Shown here piece by piece: positions 30,972 to 41,121 of a DNA stretch of 64,000 nt (positions are counted from its first letter, which is position 1; every line of letters begins with the position of its first letter). Both the position numbers and the translations under genes were made by a program. The notes beneath the pieces are model-generated. The model did not search any database and was not told the DNA's origin. It saw nothing but the letters and a program-made list of their open reading frames with translations. The DNA lies in assembly GCF_039544005.1 (NCBI RefSeq), contig NZ_BAABKV010000001.1:4526001-4590000 (forward strand), written 5' to 3'. Source of the DNA: Kitasatospora paranensis (lineage in GTDB: Bacteria > Actinomycetota > Actinomycetes > Streptomycetales > Streptomycetaceae).

Positions 30972-32739
30972 ATGGAGCCGCCCCCGACCGGACCGCGCAC
31001 CGCGTGCCGGAGATCGCCTCGCTCGGCCTGGACACGCTGGTCACCGAGGTCTCCGAACGACTGCAGTCCGCCGCCGCCGTCACGGACCGCATGCAGCGGC
31101 TGCTGGAGGCCGTGGTCTCCGTCGGGTCCGGGCTCGACCTGCACGCCACCCTCCAGCGGATCGCCACCGGCGCGGCGGAGCTCGTGGACGCCGAGTACGC
31201 CGCACTCGGCGTGGTGTCCCCGCACGGCAGCGGCCTGTCCGACTTCATCCACGTCGGCATCGACGACGAGACCGCCGCGCGGATCGGCGACCTGCCCTCC
31301 GGCCGCGGCATCCTCGGGGCGCTGATCGACCGGCCCGAGCCGCTGCGCCTGGCCGACCTCCGCGAGGACCCGCGGTCCGCCGGGTTCCCGCCGCACCACC
31401 CGCCGATGACGTCCTTCCTCGGCGTGCCGATCCGGGTCCGCGGCGAGGTCTTCGGCAACCTCTACCTCACCGAGAAGCAGGGCGGCGCCGGCTTCACCCC
31501 CGAGGACGAACAGGTGGTGCTGGCCCTCGCCACCGCGGCCGGGGTGGCGATCGAGAACGCCCGGCTGTACGAGGAGGGCCGGCGCCGCGAGCGGTGGATC
31601 GCCGGCGCGGCCGCCGTCACCACCGCGCTGCTCTCCACCGACGAGGCGCAGCTCGCGCTGACCGTCGCCGCCGAGCAGGTCCGTGAACTCGCCGACGGCG
31701 CCCTCGGGATGATCCTGCTGCCCACCGGCGACGGTCAGATGCGGGTGGCGCACGCCTCCGGCGAGTCCGCCGAGTTCGTCCGGGGCGAACTGATGCCGGA
31801 GGGCAGTTTCGCCGGACGGCTGCTGGCCGGGCAGAGCGTCTACTTCGAGGACATGTCCACCCACCCGGGCGTGGTGCTCCGGCTGGCCCGGCGCTTCGGA
31901 CCGTCGATGGCGGTGCCGATGATCTCGTCCGGCCGGGTCCTCGGCGGGCTCGCGGTCTGGCGCACCCGTGGCAGCGCGCCGTTCACCGAGGGGAGAAGCA
32001 GCTCGCGCAGACCTTCGCCTCGCAGGCGGCGCTGGCGCTGCGGCTCGCCGAGGGCCAGCGCGACCAGCAGCGGCTCGCCGTCTTCCAGGACCGCGACCGG
32101 ATCGCGCGGGACTTGCACGACCTGGTCATCCAGCGGCTGTTCGCCACCGGGATGGTGCTGGAGGGCGCCGCCCGCCGGGCCGGCGTCCCGGAGGTCAGGG
32201 AGCGGATCGGCCAGGCCGTGGACGAGCTGGACGCCACCATCCAGGAGGTCCGGACCACGATCTACGCCCTGCAGCACGACACCGGCGACGAGCCCGACAC
32301 GCTGCGCACCAGGGTGCTGCGGGAGGCCAGCCAGGCCGCCGCCGCGCTGGGCTTCAAACCGTCGGTCGGCTTCACCGGGCCGGTGGAGAGCCTGGTCGGG
32401 GAACAGGCCGCCCGTCAGCTCCTGGCGGCGTTGCGGGAGATGCTCTCCAACACGGCCCGGCACGCGCGCGCCTCCCGGGTCTCCGTCCAGCTCGACGCCA
32501 CCGTCCACCTGGACCGCGAGGGCCGGCCGCTGCCGGGCACCGTCGTGGAGGAGCTGGAGGAGGCCCGGCCCGGAGCGCTGCTGACCGTCACCGACGACGG
32601 CGTCGGCATCCCGGACGGCGGCCGGCGCAGCGGGCTGCGCAACCTCACCCGGCGGGCCGAGGCGCTCGGCGGCGACGCCTGGCACGAGTGCGGGCCGGAC
32701 GGCCGGGGCACCCGGGTGAGCTGGACGGTCAGGCTCTGA
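30972..32739 (+). CDS. GAF-domain sensor histidine kinase, DevS/DosS type (two one-base frameshifts)
   Basis: 589 residues after correction. Two GAF domains (about 50-200 and 220-370) precede a HisKA_3 dimerisation domain with His383 in RDRIARDLHDLVIQRLF and an HATPase with a DDGVGIPDGG box. DevS-type kinases sense redox state or gases through GAF heme, but no heme-ligating residue can be named here. No response regulator is adjacent. The chain needs one base in the C run 30981-30985 (MEPPP to DRTAHR) and one in the G run 31990-31993 (FTEG to EKQLAQTF). It follows cydDC and lacks a ribosome site. Confidence 0.88.
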
Positions 32740-32779
32740 CCACCCGCCCGCCCGGGCCCGGTGCCCTCTGCCGCAGGCG

Positions 32780-33564
32780 TCAGAACTTGATGGCCAGTGT
32801 CCGCATCGCCTCACCGGCGTACGTGCGGGCGGCCGCGATGCCCCGGCCGTCGTCGATGTCGGCGTAGACGTCGAAGGTCACCTCGCCCTTGCGCGCCACC
32901 AGCAGCACGTACGGCAGCGGGTCGCTCTTCTTCCCGTCCGCCAGGACGAACACCCCCGTGCCCTCCTCGGCGTAGACCTCGTCGGCGCCCGCGACGCTCG
33001 GGGCCTTCACCTCGTGGACGCCGCTGAAGCGGTCGCCGGACGCGTCGTCGGTGTAGGCCGGGCACCGCTTGGCACCGGCCCGGGTGTCCGCGAAGTCGCG
33101 GTGCGAGGCGTCCGCCGAGCCGAACACCTCGGCCTCGGACCACCCGAATACGGAGACCCCCGTGCCGGCCGGGCTGGGCAGCTCCACCGTCCGCTGCATC
33201 CGGCCGGTCAGCCCCTTCACCGGGGTGCTCCCGGTGAGATGGCAGGAGGCGTCCAGCGCGGGCAGGGCCAGAGAGGTGTCCTCCGAGGGCTTGCCGCTCT
33301 CCTTGAAGCCGTTGCCCCACTCCCACGGCAGCAGGGCGAGGCCGGCCACCCGGGCCTGGCCCGGCGGGGGCTGTCGAGGCCGTGGTCGGCGGCCGCGGCG
33401 GACGCCGGGGCGCTCGGCTTCCCGGCCGGTGCGCTCGCGGCGGCCGAGGCGGGCGCGGAGGGGGCGGCGCTCCCGGCCGCGGCGCCGCCGGGGTCGTTGC
33501 AGGCGGTCAGGGCCAGGGCGGAGACGGCCAGGGCCGCCGCTCGCAGGGCGGTGCGCGAAGACAT
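32780..33564 (-). CDS. Lipoprotein of unknown function (one-base frameshift)
   Basis: About 261 residues after correction. The signal peptide SSRTALRAAALAVSALALTAC ends in an LTAC lipobox, followed by an Ala/Ser/Pro linker and a ~190-residue domain ending in a TYAGEAMRTLAIKF helix. I do not recognise the domain; it has a two-cysteine layout (SCHLTG and KRCPAY) and an AEEGTGVFVLAD strand. One extra base in the G run 33366-33370 (minus strand CCCCC) joins ADHGLDSP to PPGQARVAGLAL. It converges on the GAF kinase with 40 bases between. Confidence 0.75.
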
Positions 33565-33660
33565 GCTGGAGGATCCCCCGATCGGTGCGCGGCCCCGGTG
33601 GCCGCGGCTGACGATCGAACAGATTACCGACGGCATCGGACGGTCCACGCGCCGGAGTCG

Positions 33661-34494
33661 TCAGAACAGCGTCTCGATCACCGCCGCCACGCCGTCGTCC
33701 TCGTTGCTGACGGTGTGCTGGGCCACCGCGGCCAGCACGTCCGGATGCGCGTTGGCGACCGCGTACGACGCACCCGCCCAGGCAAGCATCTCCAGGTCGT
33801 TCGGCATGTCGCCGAAGGCCACCACCTCCGAGCGGTCGATGCCCTGCTCGCCGCACCAGCGGGCCAGCGTGCTCGCCTTGGTGACGCCCGCGGCGCTGAT
33901 CTCCACCAGCGACACCGGGCTCGACCGGGTGATCTCCACGACGTGCCCGGCGGCCTCCCTGGCCTCCCGCAGGAAGGTGTCCGGGTCGAGGACCGGGTGC
34001 TTGGCGAGCAGCTTGAACAGGCCGTCCACCCGGCCCTCGGCGATCAGCTGCTCGGCCGGCGCCACCGGGTGCGGCTTGTCCGACTCCCACATCACCAGCG
34101 TGTACTCCGGCTCGCGGGCGAAACCGCCGGGGAACTCGAAGGCGAACGCCGTCCCGGGCAGCCGCTCGCGCAGCGCCCGGACGACCGCCAGGGTCGCCTC
34201 CCGGTCCAGCGGGAAGGTCTCCAGGAGCTCCCCGCGGTGCACGTCGACCACGGCGCCGCCGTTGGAGCAGATCGCCACCCCGTGGCCCCCGATGTGCGGG
34301 CTCAGCTGCGCCATCCAGCGCGGCGGCCGGCCGGTCACGAACACCACCCGGAGCCCGGCCCGCTCGGCGGCGGCGAGCGCCGCCGCCGTCCGTTCCGAGA
34401 CCGTGCCACCGCGGCACAGCAGGGTGCCGTCCAGGTCGGTGGCGATCAGACGGGGGCGCGGCGGGGTGGCGGTCACCGCTCCATCTTCGCGCAC
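33661..34494 (-). CDS. HAD-superfamily Cof-type phosphatase
   Basis: 277 residues. LIATDLDGTLL holds the nucleophile and acid aspartates, VVFVTGRPPRW the second motif, and VVAFGDMPNDLEML the Mg-binding motif. The large cap domain between motifs II and III is Cof-type. These act on sugar phosphates, FMN or similar; the substrate is unknown. GTG at 34494 is favoured by GGGGAG; another GTG at 34476 gives an equally good protein. A paralogue is at 56176. The lipoprotein gene follows 96 bases on. Confidence 0.88.
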   Translation of the reverse strand: MREDGAVTATPPRPRLIATDLDGTLLCRGGTVSERTAAALAAAERAGLRVVFVTGRPPRWMAQLSPHIGGHGVAICSNGGAVVDVHRGELLETFPLDREATLAVVRALRERLPGTAFAFEFPGGFAREPEYTLVMWESDKPHPVAPAEQLIAEGRVDGLFKLLAKHPVLDPDTFLREAREAAGHVVEITRSSPVSLVEISAAGVTKASTLARWCGEQGIDRSEVVAFGDMPNDLEMLAWAGASYAVANAHPDVLAAVAQHTVSNEDDGVAAVIETLF

Positions 34495-34583
34495 CCCCGC
34501 GGCTCCCCGGGAGAGGCGGGTACCACCCCGCCCGGGACGGGAACGCGGCCCGCCCGCGGGCCGTTCCGCAGCGGGAGGGACAC

Positions 34584-35090
34584 ATGCGCACCAGGCAACG
34601 GGACCGCGACGTACCGGGCCCGTCCGCGCCCTGGAACGAGATCGTTCCGGGGCTGTGGATGGGCGGCCACTGGTGGCTCGGTCCGGAAGGCATCGAGCCC
34701 GCCGTGGTGCGGTCCGAGTTCGACACCGTGGTGAGCCTGGTCGACATCCCCGGGCACGGGCCCGACCCGCAGGTCGCGCACCACTGCGGGCCCGTCCCCG
34801 ACGGTCCGCTCTCGCCCGGCCAGATCGACACCGTGATCCGGCTGGCCGGCCGGACGGCCGAGGCGCTGCGGTCCGGCCGCACCGTCCTGGTCCGCTGCCA
34901 CTCCGGGTACAACCGGTCGGGCCTGGTGACCGCCCGGGCGCTGGTCGACCTCGGGCACGGCACCGAGGAGGCCGTCGAACTGATCCGCCGCCGGAGGTCC
35001 CCGTGGGCCCTGCACAACCGGCTGTTCGTCGACTATCTCGGTACCGGTCTGGAGACGGCCCTGCTGCTCACCGGGCTCGGCCCCGACTGA
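34584..35090 (+). CDS. Dual-specificity-phosphatase-like protein
   Basis: 168 residues with the signature VLVRCHSGYNRSGLV: Cys105 and the Arg of CHSGYNR form the P-loop (Cys-x5-Arg). A general-acid Asp may lie in the SLVDIPGHGPD segment. It may dephosphorylate proteins or phosphoinositide-like substrates; not known. GGGAGGG precedes the ATG at 34584. It is divergent from the HAD gene by 89 bases. Confidence 0.85.
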   Translation: MRTRQRDRDVPGPSAPWNEIVPGLWMGGHWWLGPEGIEPAVVRSEFDTVVSLVDIPGHGPDPQVAHHCGPVPDGPLSPGQIDTVIRLAGRTAEALRSGRTVLVRCHSGYNRSGLVTARALVDLGHGTEEAVELIRRRRSPWALHNRLFVDYLGTGLETALLLTGLGPD

Positions 35091-35224
35091 CCTGCGGCGG
35101 CCGGCCCGCCGCGGCGGATCCGTGCGCGGTCCGGCCGGATCGCGGCGCTTCCGTGCGGCACCCGGACGGGCGGCGGCGGGCGGCCGAAGATGGGCCCCAC
35201 CGCCATGGACCCCAGGAGGCCGCG

Positions 35225-36457
35225 ATGCCCACCCCCGACGAGCTGCCAGGCTCCGACCAGCTGACCGACCTCGCCGAGGGCGCCGCCCGGATCCGTCCGG
35301 ACCTCGTCGCCCTGCGCCGCGAGCTGCACACCGAGCCGGAGATCGGCCTCGACCTGCCCCGCACCCAGGCCCGGATCCTCGCGGCCCTCGACGGGCTGCC
35401 GCTGGAGATCACCCTCGGCAAGGAGCTGAGCTCGGTCACCGCCGTCCTGCGCGGCGGCCGCCCCGGCCCCAACGTGCTGCTCCGCGCCGACATGGACGCC
35501 CTGCCGGTGCACGAGACCAGCGGCCTGCCCTACGCCTCCCGGGTGCCCGGGGCCATGCACGCCTGCGGGCACGACCTGCACGTGGCCGGACTGGTCGGCG
35601 CCGCCCGGCTGCTCGCCGAACGCCGAGCGGAGCTGCCCGGCAACGTGGTGCTGATGTTCCAGCCCGGCGAGGAGGGTGCGGGCGGCGCGGAGCGCATGAT
35701 CGCCGAGGGCGTCCTCGACGCGGCGGGCGAGCGCGTCGTGGGCGCGTACGCCCTGCACGTCGGCGCCGCGCTGCTGCCGAACGGCATGGTGGCCACCCGC
35801 CCCGGGCCGGCCATGGCCGCCTGCGACACTCTGCACGTCACCCTGCGCGGCAGGGGCGGCCACGGCTCCAGCCCGTACGCGGCGCTCGACCCGGTGCCCG
35901 CGGCCTGCGAGGCCGTGCTCGCCCTCCAGTCGATGGTCACCCGCCGGTTCGACGCCTTCGACCCGGTGGTACTGACCGTCGGGATGCTGCACGCCGGTAC
36001 CGCCTCCAACGTGATCCCGGACGATGCGGTCTTCGCGGCGACCATCCGGTCCTTCTCCCCGCAGGCCCGCGACCGGGTGCACGAGGAGGCGCTGCGCGTC
36101 GTCCGCGGTGTCGCCGCCGCCCACGGCCTGGAGGCGGACGCCCGGATCGAGCCCGGCTACCCGGTGACCGTCAACGACCCGCTGGAGGCCGCGTTCGTCG
36201 CGGGCACCGCCCGGCGCCTGCTCGGCGAGCAGCGCTTCGTCGAGATGCCGACCCCGATCGCCGGCTCGGAGGACTTCGGCGTGGTGGGCGAGATCGTCCC
36301 GTCCGCGTACCTGATGCTGGGCGCCTGCCCGCCCGGGCGCGACCCGTTCGCCGCCGCCTACAACCACTCGCCGGAGGCGGAGTTCGACGACGGCGTCCTC
36401 GACACCGGCGCCGCCCTGCTGGCGGCACTGGCGATCGGCCGCCTTCAGCGCGGCTGA
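35225..36457 (+). CDS. M20-family metal-dependent amidohydrolase
   Basis: 410 residues. The metal site is visible: RADMDALPVHE, MHACGHDLHVAG, PGEEGAGGAERMI and an IAGSEDFG-type C-terminal block. It resembles hippurate hydrolase/N-acyl-amino-acid deacylases, which free amino acids from N-acyl conjugates. AGGAGG eight bases before the ATG at 35225 sets the start. It overlaps the end of the convergent Lrp-type gene by 13 bases; Lrp regulator and MFS exporter genes follow, suggesting one amino-acid-related unit. Confidence 0.92.
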   Translation: MPTPDELPGSDQLTDLAEGAARIRPDLVALRRELHTEPEIGLDLPRTQARILAALDGLPLEITLGKELSSVTAVLRGGRPGPNVLLRADMDALPVHETSGLPYASRVPGAMHACGHDLHVAGLVGAARLLAERRAELPGNVVLMFQPGEEGAGGAERMIAEGVLDAAGERVVGAYALHVGAALLPNGMVATRPGPAMAACDTLHVTLRGRGGHGSSPYAALDPVPAACEAVLALQSMVTRRFDAFDPVVLTVGMLHAGTASNVIPDDAVFAATIRSFSPQARDRVHEEALRVVRGVAAAHGLEADARIEPGYPVTVNDPLEAAFVAGTARRLLGEQRFVEMPTPIAGSEDFGVVGEIVPSAYLMLGACPPGRDPFAAAYNHSPEAEFDDGVLDTGAALLAALAIGRLQRG

Positions 36458-37479
36458 GCCCCGGCCGGCCGCGGCGGCGCGGTGCGCGGGTCGATCGGCA
36501 CGTAGCCCCTGGCCCGGCCCTCGCCGTCCAGCAGCCGGCCGACCAGCTTCACCGTCCGCAGGGTCAGCTGCCGCTCCCGGACCCGGCTGTCCGGGAAGCG
36601 GCGGCCCAGCTCCGCCTCCAGCCGCCGAACATCGCCGAGCCGCTGGGTGAACAGGTACGCCGCCAGGTTCGCGTCGCCCACCGTCACCGCGCACATCCGG
36701 GTCTGCGGCTGCTCGCACAGCCACCGGGCGGCGGCCGGCAGTCGGTCGGCGGGCAGGTCGAGCCAGAGCATCGTCCCCAGCGGATGGCCCGTCAGCCGGG
36801 GCGAGGCGTCGCAGCGCAGCACCAGCCGGCCGGAGGCCCGCAGCTCGGTCAGCCGCCGCCGCACCGTCGTCGCCGGCAGGCCGGTGCGCTGCGCCAGCTC
36901 CGCGTACGGCATCCGCCCGTCCGCGCCGAGCGCGTGCAGCAGGTGCAGGTCGTCCAGCAGGTCGCGGGTGACGCCCCGGTCGCTGCCGCCGGCCGGCGGC
37001 CCGGCGATGGCGGCCCGCTGGTCGGCGTCCAGCGCGCCGTCCCGCCAGTGGCTGCCCTCCCGGAGCATCCGCTCCACCATCGACGTCCGGCTGCGCAGCA
37101 CGCCCGGCACCGTGCCCAGGCGCTCCAGCACGTACGCGCTGAGCTGTGCCGGGTCCAGGCCGGCGACCGTCACCATCAGGTCGGCCCGCCCGCTCACCAC
37201 CTCGATGCTGGCCGCCTGCGGATCACCGGCCAGCTCGGCCGCGACCGAGGCCACCGCGTCCGCCCGGCACTCGACCTCGACCAGCGCGCTCAGCCCGTGC
37301 CCGAGCCGCTCCGGCGACGGATAGCAGGACACCCAGGCGTCCCCGCCGGCCGACAGCCGCGCCCACCGCCGGGACAGCGTGGCCGGGTCGACACCGAGCG
37401 GCGCCGCGAGCCGGGACCACGACGCGCGGGGATCGACGCGCAGGGCGTCCACCAGGGCGAGGTCCAGCTCGTCGATCAT
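36445..37479 (-). CDS. Lrp/AsnC-family regulator with two HTH modules
   Basis: 344 residues, about double the usual Lrp length. It has two helix-turn-helix / effector units: an N-terminal one (ELDLALVDALRVDPRASWSR) and a second HTH (MPYAELAQRTGLPATTVRRR), each with an AsnC ligand domain (LMVTVAGLDPAQL; LAAYLFTQRLGDVR). Such fused double-Lrp proteins occur in actinobacteria. It probably senses an amino acid and controls the divergent MFS exporter 130 bases away. AAGGA precedes the ATG at 37479. Confidence 0.88.
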   Translation of the reverse strand: MIDELDLALVDALRVDPRASWSRLAAPLGVDPATLSRRWARLSAGGDAWVSCYPSPERLGHGLSALVEVECRADAVASVAAELAGDPQAASIEVVSGRADLMVTVAGLDPAQLSAYVLERLGTVPGVLRSRTSMVERMLREGSHWRDGALDADQRAAIAGPPAGGSDRGVTRDLLDDLHLLHALGADGRMPYAELAQRTGLPATTVRRRLTELRASGRLVLRCDASPRLTGHPLGTMLWLDLPADRLPAAARWLCEQPQTRMCAVTVGDANLAAYLFTQRLGDVRRLEAELGRRFPDSRVRERQLTLRTVKLVGRLLDGEGRARGYVPIDPRTAPPRPAGAQPR

Positions 37480-37609
37480 GGCCGATCCTTGCGTACGGGG
37501 GGCGACATCAGCGGATCCGTGCGGTTGCGGCCCCGCGACCTCCAGGTTAGCCATCCTTGCCGCCACCCCCGCGCTCCCCTGCGCCCCGCGTCTCCCCACG
37601 GATGTGCCC

Positions 37610-39016
37610 ATGACCGGATTCGGCCTCCTCGTCCCGCTGCTGATCCTGATCGAGTTCGCCAGCGGGATGCTGCAGGGCGCCTTCCCGATCCTGCTCCCGC
37701 CGCTGGCCCACTCCCTGCACCTCGGCGCGGGCGACCAGGCCCTGGTCACCGGGGTGGAGTTCCTCGTCTCCGGGGTCGCGGTGCCGCTGAGTTCGCGGCT
37801 CGGCGACCTGTACGGCCACCGTCGGATGCTGCGCCTCACCGCCGTGCTCTGCCTGGCCGGCTTCGCGGTCTCCGCGCAGGCGTCCTCGTTCGGCGAGATC
37901 CTGGCCGGCCGGGCGCTGTGCGGCTTCCTCGCCTGCTGGCTGCCGCTGGAGTTCGCGCTGCTCCGCGACCGGCTGGGGCCCGACCGCGGCGGGCGCGCGA
38001 TCGGACTGCTGGTCGGCGCGCTCACCCTGGGGACGGTCGCGGGAGCCGTCGCCGCAGGCTCCCTGGCCACCGACGACGCCATGCTCCGGCCCACCCTGTG
38101 GGGCCTGGCCGCGCTGCCCGCCCTGGCCCTCGTCCTGATGACGCGCCGGATCCCGGAGTCCCTGACGCGCGCGGGCGGCCGGATGGACTGGGGCGGCGGC
38201 GTGCTGCTGAGCCTCGGGCTGCTGGTGCTGTTCGGCGGGCTCGGCAGTGCGGGCCGGGGCGCCGCCCCGCTCACCGCAGGCTGCCTTGCCGCCGCAGCGG
38301 TGCTGCTGACCCTGTTCGTCCGCCGCGAGCTGCGCGCCCCGAACCCGATGGTGGACGTCAAGGTCCTCGCGGGCCGCGCCACCGCGCCGGTCTTCGCCCT
38401 GAGCTTCCTGCTGGGCTGTGTGCTGTACGGCTCGCAGGCGCCGACGCTGGCCTTCCAGGCGGCCTCGCCCGCGGAGACCGGCTACGGCCTCGGCGCGGAC
38501 TCGCAGACGCTCGGCCTGCTCACCCTGCCGTCGGTGCTCGGCGCGACCGCGGGGGCGCTGGTCGCCGTCCGTCTCGCCGGCCGGCTCGGCGCCCGTCGCA
38601 CCCTGGTGGGCGCCTTCCTGCTGGCCACCGCCGGCTACGGCTCGATCACCCTGCTGCACGGTTCGGCGGCGGCGTTCGCGGTGCCCGGGGCCCTCACCGG
38701 GTTCGGCGGCGGAATCGGCCTCAGCCTGCTGCCCGGCCTGCTGCTGCACCGCCTGCCCGCCGAGCAGACCGGCATCGGCACCGGCGTCTACAACACGCTC
38801 AAGACCCTGGCCGGCGCCGCCACCGGCGCCCTGGGTGCGGCACTCCTCGACTCCCTGGTGCTGCGCCCCGGTACTCCGTCGGAGGGTGCCTACACCGCGG
38901 TCTGGGCCGGCTGCGCCCTGCTGGCCGCGGCGGGTGTCGCGGTCGCGGCGGCGCTCGGCGGTGCCGGGCCGGCCGTCACCAGACGGCCGGCGGGGAGCCG
39001 GCCGTGGCCGCGGTGA
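37610..39016 (+). CDS. MFS multidrug-type exporter
   Basis: 468 residues, 14-helix (DHA2) type judging from length. GDLYGHRRMLRLTAVLCLAG is the motif A loop between helices 2 and 3, and a second such loop is RLGARRTLVGAFLLA. GAAVLLTL-type segments and 14 hydrophobic runs agree. Substrate unknown; the neighbouring Lrp-type regulator suggests an amino-acid-related compound. The ATG at 37610 or a GTG two codons upstream may be used. Confidence 0.88.
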   Translation: MTGFGLLVPLLILIEFASGMLQGAFPILLPPLAHSLHLGAGDQALVTGVEFLVSGVAVPLSSRLGDLYGHRRMLRLTAVLCLAGFAVSAQASSFGEILAGRALCGFLACWLPLEFALLRDRLGPDRGGRAIGLLVGALTLGTVAGAVAAGSLATDDAMLRPTLWGLAALPALALVLMTRRIPESLTRAGGRMDWGGGVLLSLGLLVLFGGLGSAGRGAAPLTAGCLAAAAVLLTLFVRRELRAPNPMVDVKVLAGRATAPVFALSFLLGCVLYGSQAPTLAFQAASPAETGYGLGADSQTLGLLTLPSVLGATAGALVAVRLAGRLGARRTLVGAFLLATAGYGSITLLHGSAAAFAVPGALTGFGGGIGLSLLPGLLLHRLPAEQTGIGTGVYNTLKTLAGAATGALGAALLDSLVLRPGTPSEGAYTAVWAGCALLAAAGVAVAAALGGAGPAVTRRPAGSRPWPR

Positions 39017-39026
39017 CGCCGGGGGC

Positions 39027-39078
39027 CTGAGGCACGGGTCGAGGACGGGCCGCACCCGGGGCGCGGCCCCCGCCTCAG
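39027..39078. terminator. Nested hairpin between convergent genes
   Basis: Outer arms CTGAGGC (39027-39033) and GCCTCAG (39072-39078) enclose inner arms GGGCCGC (39047-39053) and GCGGCCC (39062-39068). It lies between the convergent MFS and DUF6585 genes and overlaps the last codon of the latter. Confidence 0.45.
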
Positions 39079-39830
39079 CGGCTGTGGCGCCGGATCTGGT
39101 CCACGACCGCGAGGAAGAGGAAGAAGTTGGGGATCTTCGCGACCGGGGTGTTCGACCAGGGCAGCATCTTGCCCGCCCGGTCGAGGAACAGCGTGCCGTT
39201 CTTCACCTCCACGCGCCGGATCTCGTGCCAGGCCAGTGCACCGCGCTTGGGCGTCGCGATCCCGCCCGAGGTGACGGCGAGATCCCCGAAGCGCACCGTC
39301 CCGCCCTGCTGGAGCGTGGCCATGGCGCCGGGCAGTTGGGCCCGGGTGATCTCCTGCTGGATGGCCTGGCCCCACCGTTCGGGGTCGGCGTAGAAGTCGG
39401 TCAGCTCGATGGTCGATCCGTCCTGCTTGTACAGGGTGTAGAGGTAGTTGGTGCCGACAGGGATGCCGTTGACGTACCGCTCGGTGATCTGCTGCAGGGC
39501 GGCCATCGAGTCCCACCGGAACGCCCCCACCGGCCCCGTCCCGTCGGCGACGATCAGCCCGAACTCGAAGACGTGGATGCGCTTCGCCGCCTGCTTGGCG
39601 GAGAGGTTGGGGGACTTCGCCAGTATCCAGATGAAGAAGAGCCCGGGGAGGACGAAGCAGGCCAGGCCGAGCAGGGTGAAGACGATCAGGCCGGTCATCC
39701 GCCAGAACCCGTGGCGCTTGGGGAGGAACGTCTCCCAGTGCCGTCCCAGTCCCTCGGCCATGCTCAGGGAGACGACGGCGGGGGAGAGTTGCTGCGGCGC
39801 GGGTGCCTGAGCGGAGGCAGGTGCGGTCAT
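39075..39830 (-). CDS. DUF6585-like membrane protein
   Basis: 251 residues. Two adjacent helices (MTGLIVFTLLGLACFVLPGL and IWILAKS) follow a ~50-residue N-terminus. A cytoplasmic part follows with a PH-like alternation (HVFEFGLIVADGTGPVGAFR, YTLYKQDGSTIELTDFYADP, WHEIRRVEVKNGTLFLDRAG). I recall this as DUF6585, a family without function. AAAGAGA lies before the ATG at 39830. The 303 bases upstream (39831-40133) hold no clear second gene. Confidence 0.65.
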   Translation of the reverse strand: MTAPASAQAPAPQQLSPAVVSLSMAEGLGRHWETFLPKRHGFWRMTGLIVFTLLGLACFVLPGLFFIWILAKSPNLSAKQAAKRIHVFEFGLIVADGTGPVGAFRWDSMAALQQITERYVNGIPVGTNYLYTLYKQDGSTIELTDFYADPERWGQAIQQEITRAQLPGAMATLQQGGTVRFGDLAVTSGGIATPKRGALAWHEIRRVEVKNGTLFLDRAGKMLPWSNTPVAKIPNFFLFLAVVDQIRRHSR

Positions 39831-40133
39831 GGGGGTCTCTTTCGGCCGTGCCCGGGTGCGGTGGGGGCCGGGCAGTCGATCAAAGCGACCGGATCATATG
39901 ACAACGAGGCGTCGGTTCGGGTCCGTCCCGTCCGGCCCGGATTCGTACACCGTTCGACGTGCTGTCACGCATGCGTCGAGCGCAGCGCAGGGTGCGGCCG
40001 GCCGCGGCGGCCGGGGAATTCCTTTCCGGGCGGGATTCGGAAAGCCTTGAAGGAGAAATCCGTGATGGTCTCCCGCATGTCCAATCCGTCCCCGTCACCC
40101 GGAAAGCGATCACCCTCCGGGCATGATGGCCCC

Positions 40134-41056
40134 ATGGATCTCCGCATCTTCACCGAGCCCCAGCAGGGCGCCTCCTACGAGACGCTGCTGCGCGTCGCCC
40201 GGGCAGCCGAACAGCTCGGCTACGACGGCTTCTTCCGCTCCGACCACTACCTGCGGATGGGCGACGGCGACGGCCTCCCGGGCCCGACCGACGCGTGGAT
40301 CACGCTCGCCGGCCTGGCCCGGGAGACCGAGCGCATCCGCCTCGGCACGCTGATGACCGCCGCCACCTTCCGGCTGCCCGGAGTGCTGGCGATCCAGGTC
40401 GCGCAGGTCGACGCGATGAGCGGCGGCCGGGTCGAACTGGGCCTCGGCGCGGGCTGGTTCGGTGAGGAGCACGCCGCGTACGGCATTCCCTTCCCCGAGC
40501 GGCGGATCGACCGCCTGGAGGAACAGCTCGCCGTCGTCACCGGGTTGTGGGAGACCGAGCTCGGGGACACCTTCGACTTCGAGGGCACGTACTACCGGTT
40601 GAAGGACTCGCCGGCCCTGCCGAAGCCCGTGCAGCAGCGGATCCCGGTGCTGCTCGGCGGCATGGGGCCGCGGCGCACCCCGCCCTGGCGGCGCGCTACG
40701 CGGCCGAGTTCAACGCCCCGTTCGCGTCGGTCGAGGAGACCGGGGCGCAGTTCGCCCGGGTGCGGGCCGCCGCCGAGGAGCGCGGCCGGCCGGCCCACGA
40801 CCTGGTCTACTCGAACGCCCTGGTCGTGTGCGTGGGCAGGGACGACGCCGAGGTCGCCCGCCGGGCGGCCGCCGTCGGCCGCGAGGTCGACGAGTTGAAG
40901 GCCAACGGCCTGGCCGGCACCCCGTCCGAGGTCGTGGACAGGATCGGCCGCTACCAGGAGGTCGGCAGCCGGCGGATCTACCTCCAGGTCCTCGACCTCG
41001 ACGACCTGGACCACTTGGAGCTCGTCGCCACCCACGTCAAGCCGCAGCTCGGCTGA
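40134..41056 (+). CDS. F420-dependent LLM-class oxidoreductase (one-base frameshift)
   Basis: About 307 residues after correction. MDLRIFTEPQQGASYETLL is the usual start for this F420-dependent luciferase-like group; ALAIQVAQVDAMSGGRVELG and LGAGWFGEEHAAYG are family blocks. A CATGAT box lies eight bases before ATG 40134, suggesting a leaderless start, but a good AAGGAG site serves an in-frame ATG at 40065 (a 23-residue Pro/Ser extension), so the start is open. One extra base in the C run 40678-40681 joins GPRRTP to ALAARYAAEFNAPFASVEET. A related gene is at 41822. Substrate unknown. Confidence 0.88.
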
Positions 41057-41121
41057 CGGTCACCCGGTCGGCCCGGCCGCAGCGGGCATCGCGGACGAGC
41101 GGACGAGGAGGGCAGGAGAGC

